In this document: piece after piece, positions 7,973 to 15,125 of the stretch
Numbering within the stretch: the stretch's first letter is position 1
Layout of the letters: every line of letters begins with the position of its first letter
Assembly (NCBI GenBank): GCA_001303545.1
Contig: LJUA01000001.1
Location: 1-40,211 of the forward strand
Source: Dehalococcoidia bacterium SM23_28_2
GTDB lineage: Bacteria; Chloroflexota; Dehalococcoidia; SM23-28-2
Direction: 5' to 3'
DNA: 40,211 nucleotides
Program-made: the position numbers and the translations under genes
Notes under the pieces: model-generated
The model's database searches: none
What the model was told of the DNA's origin: nothing
Seen by the model: the letters and a program-made list of their open reading frames with translations, nothing else

Positions 7973-8365
7973 CTAGGGAGATGCCTCGCGAACACCTGCC
8001 GGGAACAACACCTCGCTGCACTCCAAGCCCCGGCCCAGCAGGGTGACCCGCGCCTCCCGCAGGGAGAAGGCCTCTCGCACTGCTCCCACCAGCCGGTCGG
8101 CGTCAAATGATTTGCAGGAGAAAATGTCGGCCCAAAGGAGGCCGCGTTCGGGGAAGGTATGGACGCTGAGGTGGCTTTCGGCAATGAGCACGAAGCCGGA
8201 GATGCCCCAATCGCTAGGCTTGGGGCCCTCATAGCGACAAACATAGGACGGCGCGATCTTGACCATCCCTATTTCCAGCGGAACCCGCTCCAAGAGCGCG
8301 CGCACCAGCTCCGCGTCAGCCAGTTTGTGGGCATCGCCCCCGTAGCCATCAATGATTAGGTGCAT
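7973..8365 (-). CDS. speD: SpeD-family pyruvoyl decarboxylase (AdoMet decarboxylase or relative)
   Basis: Self-cleaving pyruvoyl enzyme; the family decarboxylates S-adenosylmethionine, but some homologues act on arginine or ornithine. From ATG 8365 (AGGGGGG five bases upstream) it has 130 residues. The open frame extends further up to 8458 but without a ribosome site. The cleavage region is LIAESHLSVHTFPERG, with predicted cut Glu63/Ser64, catalytic His69, and the Cys in DIFSCKSFD. The N-terminal MHLIIDGYGGDAHKL departs from the usual GxH pattern of bacterial SpeD. It is first in the operon with a good promoter. No spermidine synthase (speE) gene is present here, so the substrate deserves testing. 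Confidence 0.87.
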   Translation of the reverse strand: MHLIIDGYGGDAHKLADAELVRALLERVPLEIGMVKIAPSYVCRYEGPKPSDWGISGFVLIAESHLSVHTFPERGLLWADIFSCKSFDADRLVGAVREAFSLREARVTLLGRGLECSEVLFPAGVREASP

Positions 8366-8429
8366 CAATCCCCCCTTTCGCGCCCTGCCTGGCGGCAGGC
8401 AAGATCTCCAGCCGATGGGCCAAGCACGG

Positions 8430-8458
8430 ATGATAGCACAACCCCCAGGGGTACGCAA
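8430..8458 (-). promoter_or_regulatory. Promoter of the polyamine operon
   Basis: On the minus strand TTGCGT (8458-8453), 17-bp spacer, TATCAT (8435-8430). Start predicted near 8423, giving a leader of about 58 bases before the speD-like ATG. The leader contains a small perfect hairpin (CCTGCC/GGCAGG, 8399-8384) immediately upstream of the ribosome-binding site. Confidence 0.7.
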
Positions 8459-8529
8459 TGGGCCGGGGAAGGGGATAATGCTTCCCTGACTAGCTGAACC
8501 CGAAGGGAGCGAAAAGGGGGCTCGTCTCC

Positions 8530-9906
8530 TTAGCCCCGGCGGCGCCAGCGCGTGCCTTCCGCGGTGTCCTCGAGGGCGATGCCTAGCTCGCCCAGGCGGC
8601 CGCGAACCCTGTCAGAGAGCTGGTAGAGCTTAGCCTCCCGTAGCTCATCCCTCAGCTCCACCAGCAGGTCGATGAAAGGCCGAGCGGCCAGCCCTACCTC
8701 CCCCTCGGCGAGGGTCAGGCCGAGCACCCCCGCCAGTTCGCGCAGGGCTGCCTGGGCCTCCTCCACGGACTGGCCCTGATCGCGGCCGCGGTTTATCTCC
8801 CGCGCCAGGTCGAAGAGGGCGGCCAAGGCCTGGGCTGTGTTCAGGTCGTCCTCCATGCCCTCGATGAAGCGGCTACGGAACTCTTCAGCGTCGAGAGGAG
8901 ACCCCTTACCCTCGCCGGGCAGGTGGGCAGCCAGGCGAAGGCGCTCGGCGGCCCGTTTGCCTGCTTCCAGGCCCTCCTCGCTATAGGACAAGGGGCTGCG
9001 ATAGTGGGAATTGAGAACGAACAGGCGGCAGGCGTCGCCGCCATATTTCTCCAGGGCCTCAGCGATAGGGATGATGTTCCCCAGAGACTTGCTCATCTTC
9101 TCCTCGCCCAGATACAGCCAGCCATTGTGCAGCCAGAAGCGGGCGAAGGGCTGGCAGCCGGTGTAGGCCTCGCTCTGGGCGATCTCGTTCTCGTGATGGG
9201 GAAAGACAAGGTCGACGCCGCCGCCGTGGATGTCCAGGGTTTCGCCCAGGTACTTGACGGACATAGCGGAGCACTCGATGTGCCAGCCGGGACGGCCAGG
9301 CCCCCAGGGGCTGGGCCAGGAGGGCTCCCCCGGCTTGGCCGCCTTCCAGAGGGCGAAATCGGCGGGGTCTTCCTTGTTCTCGCCGGGCTCCACCTCTCGC
9401 CCTATGTCACAGCGACCGCCGGCCCGTATCGAATCTAGGGTGCGGCCAGAGAGCTTGCCGTAGTCCTTCTTGGCGCTAACCCGGAAATAGACATCGCCCT
9501 CCGCCACATAGGCGTAGCCCTTCTCTATCAGAGTGGAGATCATCTCGATCATGTTGGGGATCTCCTCGGTAGCGCGAGGGTAGACGTGGGCCGGCAGGAC
9601 GTTGAGGGCCTCCATCTCGGCCGCATACTCTGCGATCAGCCGCTCGGTCAGCTCCCGAGGGGAGATGTCCTGCTGGTTAGCGCGGTCGATGATGCGGTCA
9701 TCGATGTCGGTATAGTTCTGGACGTGACGTACCTGGTAGCCACAGTACTCCAGATAGCGACGGAGAACATCGAAGATGATGTAGCTCATGGCGTGGCCCA
9801 GGTGGCTGCGGTCGTAGGGCGTTACGCCGCAGACGTACATCTTCACCGGGCCGTCCGCCTGAGCAAACTCCTCCTTCTTGCCAGTGAGGGTGTTGTAGAG
9901 CTTCAA
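8530..9906 (-). CDS. cysS: Cysteinyl-tRNA synthetase
   Basis: Charges tRNA-Cys. The preferred start is TTG 9906 (AGGAGGA seven bases upstream), giving MKLYNTLTGKKEEF and 458 residues, normal for the family. The frame is open further upstream but that part reads as cysE antiphase. Class I motifs: CGVTPYDRSHLGHA (HIGH-type at 35-38) and EEKMSKSLGN (270-274). Zinc ligands are Cys26, Cys212 and the PHHENE region near 237-241. The TTG overlaps the cysE stop as TTGA, so the two are translationally coupled, linking cysteine synthesis with cysteine charging. The C-terminal DALR-type helical region is present. Confidence 0.96.
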   Translation of the reverse strand: MKLYNTLTGKKEEFAQADGPVKMYVCGVTPYDRSHLGHAMSYIIFDVLRRYLEYCGYQVRHVQNYTDIDDRIIDRANQQDISPRELTERLIAEYAAEMEALNVLPAHVYPRATEEIPNMIEMISTLIEKGYAYVAEGDVYFRVSAKKDYGKLSGRTLDSIRAGGRCDIGREVEPGENKEDPADFALWKAAKPGEPSWPSPWGPGRPGWHIECSAMSVKYLGETLDIHGGGVDLVFPHHENEIAQSEAYTGCQPFARFWLHNGWLYLGEEKMSKSLGNIIPIAEALEKYGGDACRLFVLNSHYRSPLSYSEEGLEAGKRAAERLRLAAHLPGEGKGSPLDAEEFRSRFIEGMEDDLNTAQALAALFDLAREINRGRDQGQSVEEAQAALRELAGVLGLTLAEGEVGLAARPFIDLLVELRDELREAKLYQLSDRVRGRLGELGIALEDTAEGTRWRRRG

Positions 9907-10583
9907 GAGGCGTCCTCCTGGTGTTGGCTGACGGCTGGCTCTCGCTTCAGTTCCTTCTCCAGGTCGGCGATGCGCTTCTCCAGCTTCCTGATTTGCCTTT
10001 CCAGCCGCTGAATGACATCCCACTCGGGGTCGGGCAGCTTCAATATCGTGTCATCGCCGGGGTCATGATAGGCCACCACGTGGCCAGGCACGCCCACCAC
10101 GGTGGCGTTGTCAGGCACGTTGGAGACCACCACGGAGCCCGCCCCGATGCGCACGTTGTTCCCCACGTTTATCGCCCCAATGAGGTTGGCGCCGGCCCCC
10201 ACCACCACGTTGTCGCCCAGGGTGGGGTGGCGCTTCGCCCGTTTGGTGCTGGTGCCCCCCAGCGTCACGCCCTGGTAGAGATGGCAGTTGTCGCCGATCT
10301 GCGTCGTCTCGCCGATAACCACCCCCATGCCATGGTCGATGAAGAAGCCCTCGCCGATCTCGGCGCCGGGATGGATCTCGATGCCGGTGAAGGCACGGCC
10401 GACATGGGAAACGACCCTGGCCAGCACGCGCTGACGCCTTTCATAGAGAAAATGGGCCAGGCGGTGGAGTTGGCGAGCGTGAAAGCCCGGGTAGGCCAGA
10501 ATAACCTCTAGGGCGCTGGTAGCGGCCGGGTCCCGCTCCTGCGCGGCCTGTATATCGCGTCTAATGCTCCGTAAGGCTGACAC
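9903..10583 (-). CDS. cysE: Serine O-acetyltransferase
   Basis: Makes O-acetylserine from serine and acetyl-CoA, the first step of cysteine synthesis. The product has 226 residues and begins at GTG 10583, with AGGAGGG eight bases before. The left-handed beta-helix hexapeptide repeats run from about residue 68 to 165. The catalytic block is FFIDHGMGVVIGETTQIGD (His84) and the following GVTLGG is conserved. It lacks the long N-terminal helical domain of E. coli CysE. It ends in a predicted coiled coil (QRLERQIRKLEKRIADLEKE) instead of the usual short tail, which could alter complex formation with cysteine synthase. Coupled to cysS. Confidence 0.95.
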   Translation of the reverse strand: MSALRSIRRDIQAAQERDPAATSALEVILAYPGFHARQLHRLAHFLYERRQRVLARVVSHVGRAFTGIEIHPGAEIGEGFFIDHGMGVVIGETTQIGDNCHLYQGVTLGGTSTKRAKRHPTLGDNVVVGAGANLIGAINVGNNVRIGAGSVVVSNVPDNATVVGVPGHVVAYHDPGDDTILKLPDPEWDVIQRLERQIRKLEKRIADLEKELKREPAVSQHQEDAS

Positions 10584-10623
10584 GGGCTATCCCTCCTGTC
10601 CGTGGCTGTCCCTTTCCCTTTGT

Positions 10624-10651
10624 GGGGTGTCCCGATACGGCGGGGCACCCC
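10624..10651 (-). promoter_or_regulatory. Stable hairpin in the cysE-cysS leader
   Basis: Inverted repeat of 11 bp (10624-10634 with 10641-10651, one mismatch or wobble) around a 6-base loop, about 40 bases upstream of the cysE GTG in the 156-bp gap after ispF. No U-run follows on either strand, so it is not a standard terminator, and no T-box core is visible. It may be a leader structure or a processing or weak termination site. Confidence 0.4.
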
Positions 10652-10739
10652 TCGATACATATGCAGACCAAGCGACGGCACGTCGCCACGGCCAGGGAAG
10701 AACGCGCCCTATGATATACGGTCATACCGATTCCTGTTC

Positions 10740-11213
10740 CTATCTTTGCTCCAACAGGGCCACAGCCAGAGCGGCAATCGCCTTGCCGCGACCGATGTCG
10801 CCGATGCCCTCGTTGGTGGTAGCCTTAATGCTTATCCTCGCTTCGTCCAGGTCGAGAGTGTCGGCGATACGCTGCCGAATCGAACGGATGTGGGGGGCCA
10901 AGCGAGGCTTCTCGGCAATGATGGTGACATCCACATTCCAGGCTTTGTACCCCACCTGGGTTATCATCTGGACGGTTTGGGCCAGCAGTTGGCGGCTATC
11001 GGCGCCGGCGTACGCCGGATCGCCTGGCGGGAAGAAGCAGCCGATGTCACCGAGGCCCGCAGCCCCCAGCAGGGCATCCATAATGGCGTGGAGGAGCACG
11101 TCAGCATCGCTGTGGCCGCCCAGCCCCGTCTCACCCTCTATTTCCACGCCCCCCAGAATGAGTGGACGCCCCTTCTCAAATCTGTGTATATCATAGCCAA
11201 TGCCTACCCGCAT
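10740..11213 (-). CDS. ispF: 2-C-methyl-D-erythritol 2,4-cyclodiphosphate synthase
   Basis: Fifth enzyme of the MEP isoprenoid pathway; it cyclises CDP-methylerythritol 2-phosphate and releases CMP. From ATG 11213 it has 157 residues, typical. Metal and active-site motifs: GIGYDIHRF (Asp8, His10), GGHSDADVLLHAIMDALLGA (His42) and DIGCFFP, with ATTNEGIGDIGRGKAIAA at the C-terminus. The frame continues upstream into ispD but only this start gives the family N-terminus. Only two bases separate it from the ispD stop, and the ribosome site (GCAGG) is weak, suggesting coupling. Confidence 0.96.
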   Translation of the reverse strand: MRVGIGYDIHRFEKGRPLILGGVEIEGETGLGGHSDADVLLHAIMDALLGAAGLGDIGCFFPPGDPAYAGADSRQLLAQTVQMITQVGYKAWNVDVTIIAEKPRLAPHIRSIRQRIADTLDLDEARISIKATTNEGIGDIGRGKAIAALAVALLEQR

Positions 11214-11215
11214 GT

Positions 11216-11908
11216 CTAACCTGCCCTGCCTTGAGCGAGGAGCGCTTCCACTAGGACCAAATCGGCAGCGGTGGTCACCTTGATGTTCCAAGGCGAGCCC
11301 TCGAACACCCTGACCTGATAGCCCAGCTTCTCCACCAGGGCGGCATCATCGGTGGCCTCGCCCTGGGCACGCTGGTGAGCCTCGCGCAGGATGTCGTAGC
11401 GGAAGACCTGGGGCGTCTGCGCGGCCCACAGCCGCCCCCTGGAGAGAGTGTGCCCGATGATGCCCGCTGGTTCCACTTCTTTGACTGTATCCCCGATCGG
11501 TAGGGCGGCGATGGCTGCCCCCGTCTCCTTCGCTGCCTCCAGGCCGCGCTCGATGAGCTCGGCGGTCACCAGCGGACGGGCGCCATCATGCACCACCACC
11601 CATTGGCAAGACGCCAGCGCTTCCAGGCCGTTACACACAGAATCCTGACGCCGTTCGCCTCCCTGGCAGACGGCGGCCACCTTGCCGAAGCCAGCCTCGG
11701 CCACCAGCTCTCTTCCCCGCTCGATGTTCTCCAGCGAAAGGACGAGCACCACCCTCTCCACGCTGGGGCAGAGGTCGAAGGCGCTGAGGGTGTGGGCAAG
11801 AAGGGGTCCGCCGCCAACGACGGCGAACAGCTTGTCCCCGCCGCCCATCCGCTGGCTGCGGCCGGCAGCAGCGATGATCGCTCCCACCGATTCCTGGCTG
11901 GCCGACAT
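11216..11908 (-). CDS. ispD: 2-C-methyl-D-erythritol 4-phosphate cytidylyltransferase
   Basis: Third enzyme of the MEP pathway, forming CDP-methylerythritol from MEP and CTP. The product has 230 residues. The nucleotide-binding loop is IIAAAGRSQRMGGGDKLF (Lys26), followed by CQGGERRQDSV, VVVHDGARPLV, ALPIGDTVKEV, AAQTPQVFR, DDAALVE and NIKVTTAADL, all conserved in IspD. It starts 18 bases after the PIN/TRAM gene and is followed by ispF, so the three probably form one transcript from the promoter near 13107-13135. The clustering of ispD with a PIN/TRAM gene also occurs in Gram-positive genomes (yacL-ispD-ispF). Confidence 0.96.
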   Translation of the reverse strand: MSASQESVGAIIAAAGRSQRMGGGDKLFAVVGGGPLLAHTLSAFDLCPSVERVVLVLSLENIERGRELVAEAGFGKVAAVCQGGERRQDSVCNGLEALASCQWVVVHDGARPLVTAELIERGLEAAKETGAAIAALPIGDTVKEVEPAGIIGHTLSRGRLWAAQTPQVFRYDILREAHQRAQGEATDDAALVEKLGYQVRVFEGSPWNIKVTTAADLVLVEALLAQGRAG

Positions 11909-11926
11909 AGGCAGGCCCTAATGGAC

Positions 11927-12985
11927 TTACTGGCCGGCGGCCTTGGGCGCAGCAAAGATCATCCGACCAGCCACGGTCTGAAGAACGCGGGTGACAATGA
12001 CCTCCAACTGCTCGTTCAGGTAGCGGCGGCCGCCCTCCACCACCACCATGGTGCCGTCATCCAAAAAGCCAACGCCCTGGCCGCTCTCCTTCCCCTCCTG
12101 GATGATGCGCACCTCCATCTCCTCGCCGGGCAACACCATCGCCTTGACGGCGTTGGCCAGGTGGTTCACGTTGAGAACGCGCACCCCTTCCAGTTCTGCG
12201 ATGCGGTTGAGGTTGAAATCGTTAGTCATGATCGGGCAGCCCATACTTTTCGCCAGCCGGATGAGCTTGCCGTCCACATCCGGTGCATCCTCGAAGTCAG
12301 TCTCCGAAACCCGCAAGGGCACCGGCGATTCCTTCTGAAGGCGACCGAGTATTTCCAGGCCACGCCGACCGCGGTTACGCCTAAGGGCATCGGGGGAATC
12401 GGCGATGTAGCGCAGTTCGTCCAGCACGAAGCGGGGGACCACCAATGCCCCCATGATGAAGCCTGTCTGGACAATGTCGGCCATGCGGCCGTCGATGACA
12501 GCGCTGGTATCGACAACGATCTGACGAGACACAGGGCCTGTCCCTTTGCCCACTAGAGGAACGTAGCGCGAGAGGAAATCGGCAAACTGCTCCTCCCGGT
12601 TGACCATGGCCGCTACGCCCAGAGAGCCTAGGACGGCCATGACCACAAAGGGGACAAGGACACCGCCGACGCCGGGCAGGGTAACGAGGGCCGGCGTCAG
12701 GAGGGCCGCTACCAGAAGGCCGGCCACCAGGCCACAGATGCCCAGCACCAACTGGATGGGCTCGAACTGACTAGTCCACTCCTGGAAACGGCGCAAGGGC
12801 CCCAGAAAGATGAGGGGCCCCGCTATGATCCCGAAGATGGTAAACAGCACGGGCGGTGCCGCCCAGAAGATCACCTCCGTATTGCCGGTATCTCCCTTGG
12901 CCAGAAACTCCCCCATACGAAGGCCCACATATCCAAAGAAGATGGCGCCAAAAATACGGAAAATAAGATTGATGTTAATGAGCAT
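11927..12985 (-). CDS. PIN/TRAM-domain membrane protein (YacL family)
   Basis: Membrane-anchored protein with a putative RNase PIN domain. From ATG 12985 (GGGGAGG nine bases before) it has 352 residues; the GTG at 13003 has no ribosome site. Four hydrophobic segments lie in the first ~130 residues. The PIN domain covers about 155-270: IVVDTSAVIDGRMADI (Asp159), the Glu in LDELRYIAD, and IMTNDFNLNRIAEL (Asp256), the acidic metal triad. A TRAM domain (LPGEEMEVRIIQEGKESGQG, VVVEGGRRYLNE) ends the protein. It leads the PIN-ispD-ispF unit. RNA cleavage is inferred from family, and the natural substrate is unknown. Confidence 0.92.
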   Translation of the reverse strand: MLININLIFRIFGAIFFGYVGLRMGEFLAKGDTGNTEVIFWAAPPVLFTIFGIIAGPLIFLGPLRRFQEWTSQFEPIQLVLGICGLVAGLLVAALLTPALVTLPGVGGVLVPFVVMAVLGSLGVAAMVNREEQFADFLSRYVPLVGKGTGPVSRQIVVDTSAVIDGRMADIVQTGFIMGALVVPRFVLDELRYIADSPDALRRNRGRRGLEILGRLQKESPVPLRVSETDFEDAPDVDGKLIRLAKSMGCPIMTNDFNLNRIAELEGVRVLNVNHLANAVKAMVLPGEEMEVRIIQEGKESGQGVGFLDDGTMVVVEGGRRYLNEQLEVIVTRVLQTVAGRMIFAAPKAAGQ

Positions 12986-13106
12986 CGAATGATACCTCCC
13001 CACCGACCGCCGTTCTCCGCCATAGAGCGGAGCTTGGAGAGCGATAGCCTACGCACACTCCCCCGGCGAAGGCCCCAAGATAATAAGGGCCGGATAACCT
13101 ACGAGA

Positions 13107-13135
13107 AGTATAACATACGCTCGTACACGCGTCAA
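13107..13135 (-). promoter_or_regulatory. Promoter of the PIN/TRAM-ispD-ispF unit
   Basis: Minus strand TTGACG (13135-13130), 17-bp spacer, TATACT (13112-13107). The start is predicted near 13100, leaving a ~115-base leader to the ATG at 12985. It lies directly downstream of the VTT gene stop, so the two are probably separate transcripts. Confidence 0.82.
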
Positions 13136-13147
13136 AGTCGCCTGGGC

Positions 13148-13765
13148 CTAGCTCAAGAATCCCCCCAGGATTTCGATGCCATATTCGCCCGCGGCCGCCA
13201 TGTACAGATCCTTAATGACCTTCCCGGCCAAGACGGCCAGGAAGAACCGGCCGAGGGGCATGCGAACGACCCCTGCCGCCGCGCCAGCCACATCGAACAG
13301 AGGGTTGGGGATGACAGACATCACGAACATAGTGATCACGCCGTGGCGTTCCATCCAGACCTGGATCCGCTTGTACTCCGGGCGCTCCTGGATCACGATA
13401 CGGCTGCCGTAGCCGGCGGCATAGCCAGTGAATTCGCCCAGAGCCTCCGCCAGGCCGGCGATGATACCCACATAGACGAAGGTGGGTATGCCCAGATAAG
13501 AATTGAGGATCGCGCCGCCGCCAACCACCGAGGCGGCTGCAGGGGTAGGCAGGATCATCGAGGCAGCACCGATGAAGTTGATGATGAACACGCCAGCGTA
13601 GCCGTAGTCTTTGAGCCTGCTCACCTCTACCTGGAAGTAGAAGAAGGCAAAGGCGAAGACGGTCATCAGAGCGACGACGAAGATAAGAAGCGTATACTCC
13701 AAGCGCCAGGCAGCCCATTGCCTGCGCCTCATTGCCGCCTTCTTCTCATTGGGAAGGCTTTTCAT
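13148..13765 (-). CDS. VTT/DedA-type (SNARE-associated) membrane protein
   Basis: Integral membrane protein of 205 residues in the VTT family (DedA, TVP38, YdjX/YqaA relatives), proposed to act in lipid or small-molecule traffic across the cytoplasmic membrane. A first membrane helix is LLIFVVALMTVFAFAFFYF (~26-45). The VTT core follows: FIGAASMILPTPAAASVVGG (re-entrant Pro-rich segment), AGLAEALGEFTGYAAGYGS (the G-E-x-x-G-Y motif), and FVMSVIPNPLFDVAGAAAG. ATG 13765 has AGGGAG 15 bases away. An internal ATG at 13732 with GAAGG five bases before is a possible alternative start. It is the only gene downstream of the c-di-AMP riboswitch, which makes it the predicted regulated target. Confidence 0.88.
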   Translation of the reverse strand: MKSLPNEKKAAMRRRQWAAWRLEYTLLIFVVALMTVFAFAFFYFQVEVSRLKDYGYAGVFIINFIGAASMILPTPAAASVVGGGAILNSYLGIPTFVYVGIIAGLAEALGEFTGYAAGYGSRIVIQERPEYKRIQVWMERHGVITMFVMSVIPNPLFDVAGAAAGVVRMPLGRFFLAVLAGKVIKDLYMAAAGEYGIEILGGFLS

Positions 13766-13837
13766 ACGTCGGACGCTTCTCCCTGTCGCCTTCCCTCACC
13801 AACCAGCGACCTGATGCCTGTGCCCAACACGAACGAA

Positions 13838-13864
13838 GGGACGGGAGGCCTAGCCTCTCGTCCC
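13838..13864 (-). terminator. Candidate riboswitch expression-platform terminator
   Basis: On the minus strand a 12-bp stem (GGGACGAGAGGC with GCCTCCCGTCCC, one mismatch, 3-base loop) is followed by TTCGTTCG, a weak U-tract. It lies seven bases after the aptamer and ~70 bases before the VTT ATG. The 10-mer CTAGCCTCTC (plus strand) occurs both here (13850-13859) and at the 3' edge of the aptamer (13872-13881). The 3' arm could therefore pair with either copy, a plausible switching arrangement. Confidence 0.6.
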
Positions 13865-13870
13865 CTTTGT

Positions 13871-14034
13871 GCTAGCCTCTCCTTCGCATGCCTACGAGGT
13901 TAGCTGACGGGTTCGGCCTGAAGGAGTTAGCCTACTCCGACAATGTCGGAGATTCACCCCGGTGCCCGCTGGTCGGCAGGCAGTTGGTTCCCCCGTGTCG
14001 CCTGTGGCGACTTCGGCCACCCTATTCGCCTAGC
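13871..14034 (-). ncRNA. c-di-AMP riboswitch (ydaO-yuaA class) upstream of the VTT gene
   Basis: Conserved ydaO-yuaA core elements are read on the minus strand. CGGGGGAACCA lies at 13995-13985, GGGGTGAATC at 13960-13951, and GAACCCGTCAGCTAACC followed by TCGTAGGC at 13914-13890; GGAGAGG lies near the 3' edge. Possible closing stem GCTAG (14034-14030) with CTAGC (13875-13871). The aptamer lies just inside a strong promoter whose predicted start is about 14035, so the RNA would begin at the first base of the closing stem. In the known class c-di-AMP binding usually turns expression off by favouring termination. Target gene: the VTT membrane protein at 13765. An Rfam RF00379 search would settle it. 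Confidence 0.9.
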
Positions 14035-14041
14035 TTCTCCC

Positions 14042-14070
14042 AATTTAGCAAAGGCTCTACCTGGTGTCAA
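14042..14070 (-). promoter_or_regulatory. Promoter of the riboswitch-VTT transcript
   Basis: Minus strand consensus TTGACA (14070-14065), 17-bp spacer, TAAATT (14047-14042), beginning directly after the universal stress gene stop codon (14073-14071). The start is expected near 14035, at the 5' edge of the aptamer. Confidence 0.85.
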
Positions 14071-14985
14071 TCAACGGGGACGATGGGGACGGATCACCAG
14101 AACTGGCTCGCCCGTGTGCCTCACCACCTCGTCGGCTACACTACCCATAACCCAGCGACGGAAGCCGGAGCGTCCGTGGGTGGTCATGGCCACCAGGCTG
14201 TCGCTGGTCTCCTTGGCGAACTCCACGATCCTGGAGCCCGCCGCGCCGCGGAACACCTCCCACTGCACCGTCAGCCCTTTATTCTTAAGCTGCTTGGCCA
14301 GGCCGGTGAGATAGCCAGAGGCCACCACGTCCAGCTGTTGTAGGACGTCACTGGGCACCGACCAGCTATCCGGCGCCATTGAGCCGAAGCGCACAGTGGT
14401 CTCAACACCGATCACCTGGATAAGGATAAGCTCCAGCCCCAGGGCCCTGGCTAGCTCCTCGGCTAAGGGGAGAGCCGCCTCGGCAGTGTTGGACCCGTCC
14501 AGGGGAACGATGATCTTCGACAATCGGGCGGCAGTCTCACCGCCGCCCTCATCGCGTGGCCTGACCAAGAGGACAGGCTGCTCACAGGCGCGCAGGATCC
14601 TGTCGACCCCACTTCCCATCACCCAACGAGCCAGCCCCGAGCGGCCATGAGTAGACAGGGCAATCAGGCCAACGTTCTCCTGCTCGGCGTGCTCCAGGAT
14701 CTTCGCTGTTGCCCGGCCTCCGACCACTCTGGTCTCGACATCGATTCCTTGCTTACGAAACTCATCGGCCACCCCCGCCAGATAGTTCTCGGCCAGGGGA
14801 CGGATGCGTTCCATGGTCTCATCGGCATAGGTCTTCTGCTCAGGATCCTCCTGATCAAGTGCGGACTCGGCAACATGGAATAGAATAACGCGGCTATGGA
14901 ATCCTTTGGCCACCAACATCACGTAGGGCAAGATCGCCTGCGCTACGGGCGATCCATCCAGCGGCACCAATATCTTGTCGAACAT
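14071..14985 (-). CDS. Tandem universal stress protein (two UspA domains)
   Basis: Cytoplasmic protein of 304 residues holding two UspA folds in one chain. Domain 1 (~1-150) begins FDKILVPLDGSPVAQAILPY and ends with STHGRSGLARWVMGS and PVLLVRP. Domain 2 (~160-304) begins KIIVPLDGSNTAEAALPLAE and ends with TTHGRSGFRRWVMGS and PVLVIRP. Both keep the GxxG...GS nucleotide-binding pattern, so ATP binding is likely in each. ATG 14985 follows AGGAGAGGG; the longer upstream frame lacks family sequence. It has its own promoter, divergent from the radical SAM gene. Usp proteins of this type respond to growth arrest or energy stress; the role here is inferred only. Confidence 0.93.
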   Translation of the reverse strand: MFDKILVPLDGSPVAQAILPYVMLVAKGFHSRVILFHVAESALDQEDPEQKTYADETMERIRPLAENYLAGVADEFRKQGIDVETRVVGGRATAKILEHAEQENVGLIALSTHGRSGLARWVMGSGVDRILRACEQPVLLVRPRDEGGGETAARLSKIIVPLDGSNTAEAALPLAEELARALGLELILIQVIGVETTVRFGSMAPDSWSVPSDVLQQLDVVASGYLTGLAKQLKNKGLTVQWEVFRGAAGSRIVEFAKETSDSLVAMTTHGRSGFRRWVMGSVADEVVRHTGEPVLVIRPHRPR

Positions 14986-15017
14986 GTAGACGCCCTCTCC
15001 TGAAATAGTGATGCTGT

Positions 15018-15046
15018 ATAGTAGCAATTGCTGAGGCTGCGAGCAA
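15018..15046 (-). promoter_or_regulatory. Promoter of the universal stress protein gene
   Basis: Minus strand TTGCTC (15046-15041), 17-bp spacer, TACTAT (15023-15018), giving a start about 25 bases before the ATG at 14985. The spacer contains the palindrome GCAATTGC. Confidence 0.6.
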
Positions 15047-15057
15047 GCCCTCCAAGG

Positions 15058-15087
15058 TTGCCGCCCCCGCCGTCGGTTCAGTATGAT
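15058..15087 (+). promoter_or_regulatory. Promoter of the radical SAM gene
   Basis: TTGCCG (15058-15063), 18-bp spacer, TATGAT (15082-15087), about 30-40 bases before the predicted TTG start. Divergent from the universal stress promoter, with the two -35 boxes separated by 11 bases. Confidence 0.55.
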
Positions 15088-15125
15088 CAAAGTTCAGAGG
15101 CCTTTCCCGCAGCGAGGTGGAAATT

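Noticed and set aside
10584..10739. T-box riboswitch before cysE-cysS
   Set aside because: There is a strong hairpin but no T-box core (AGGGTGG-type) or terminator U-run.
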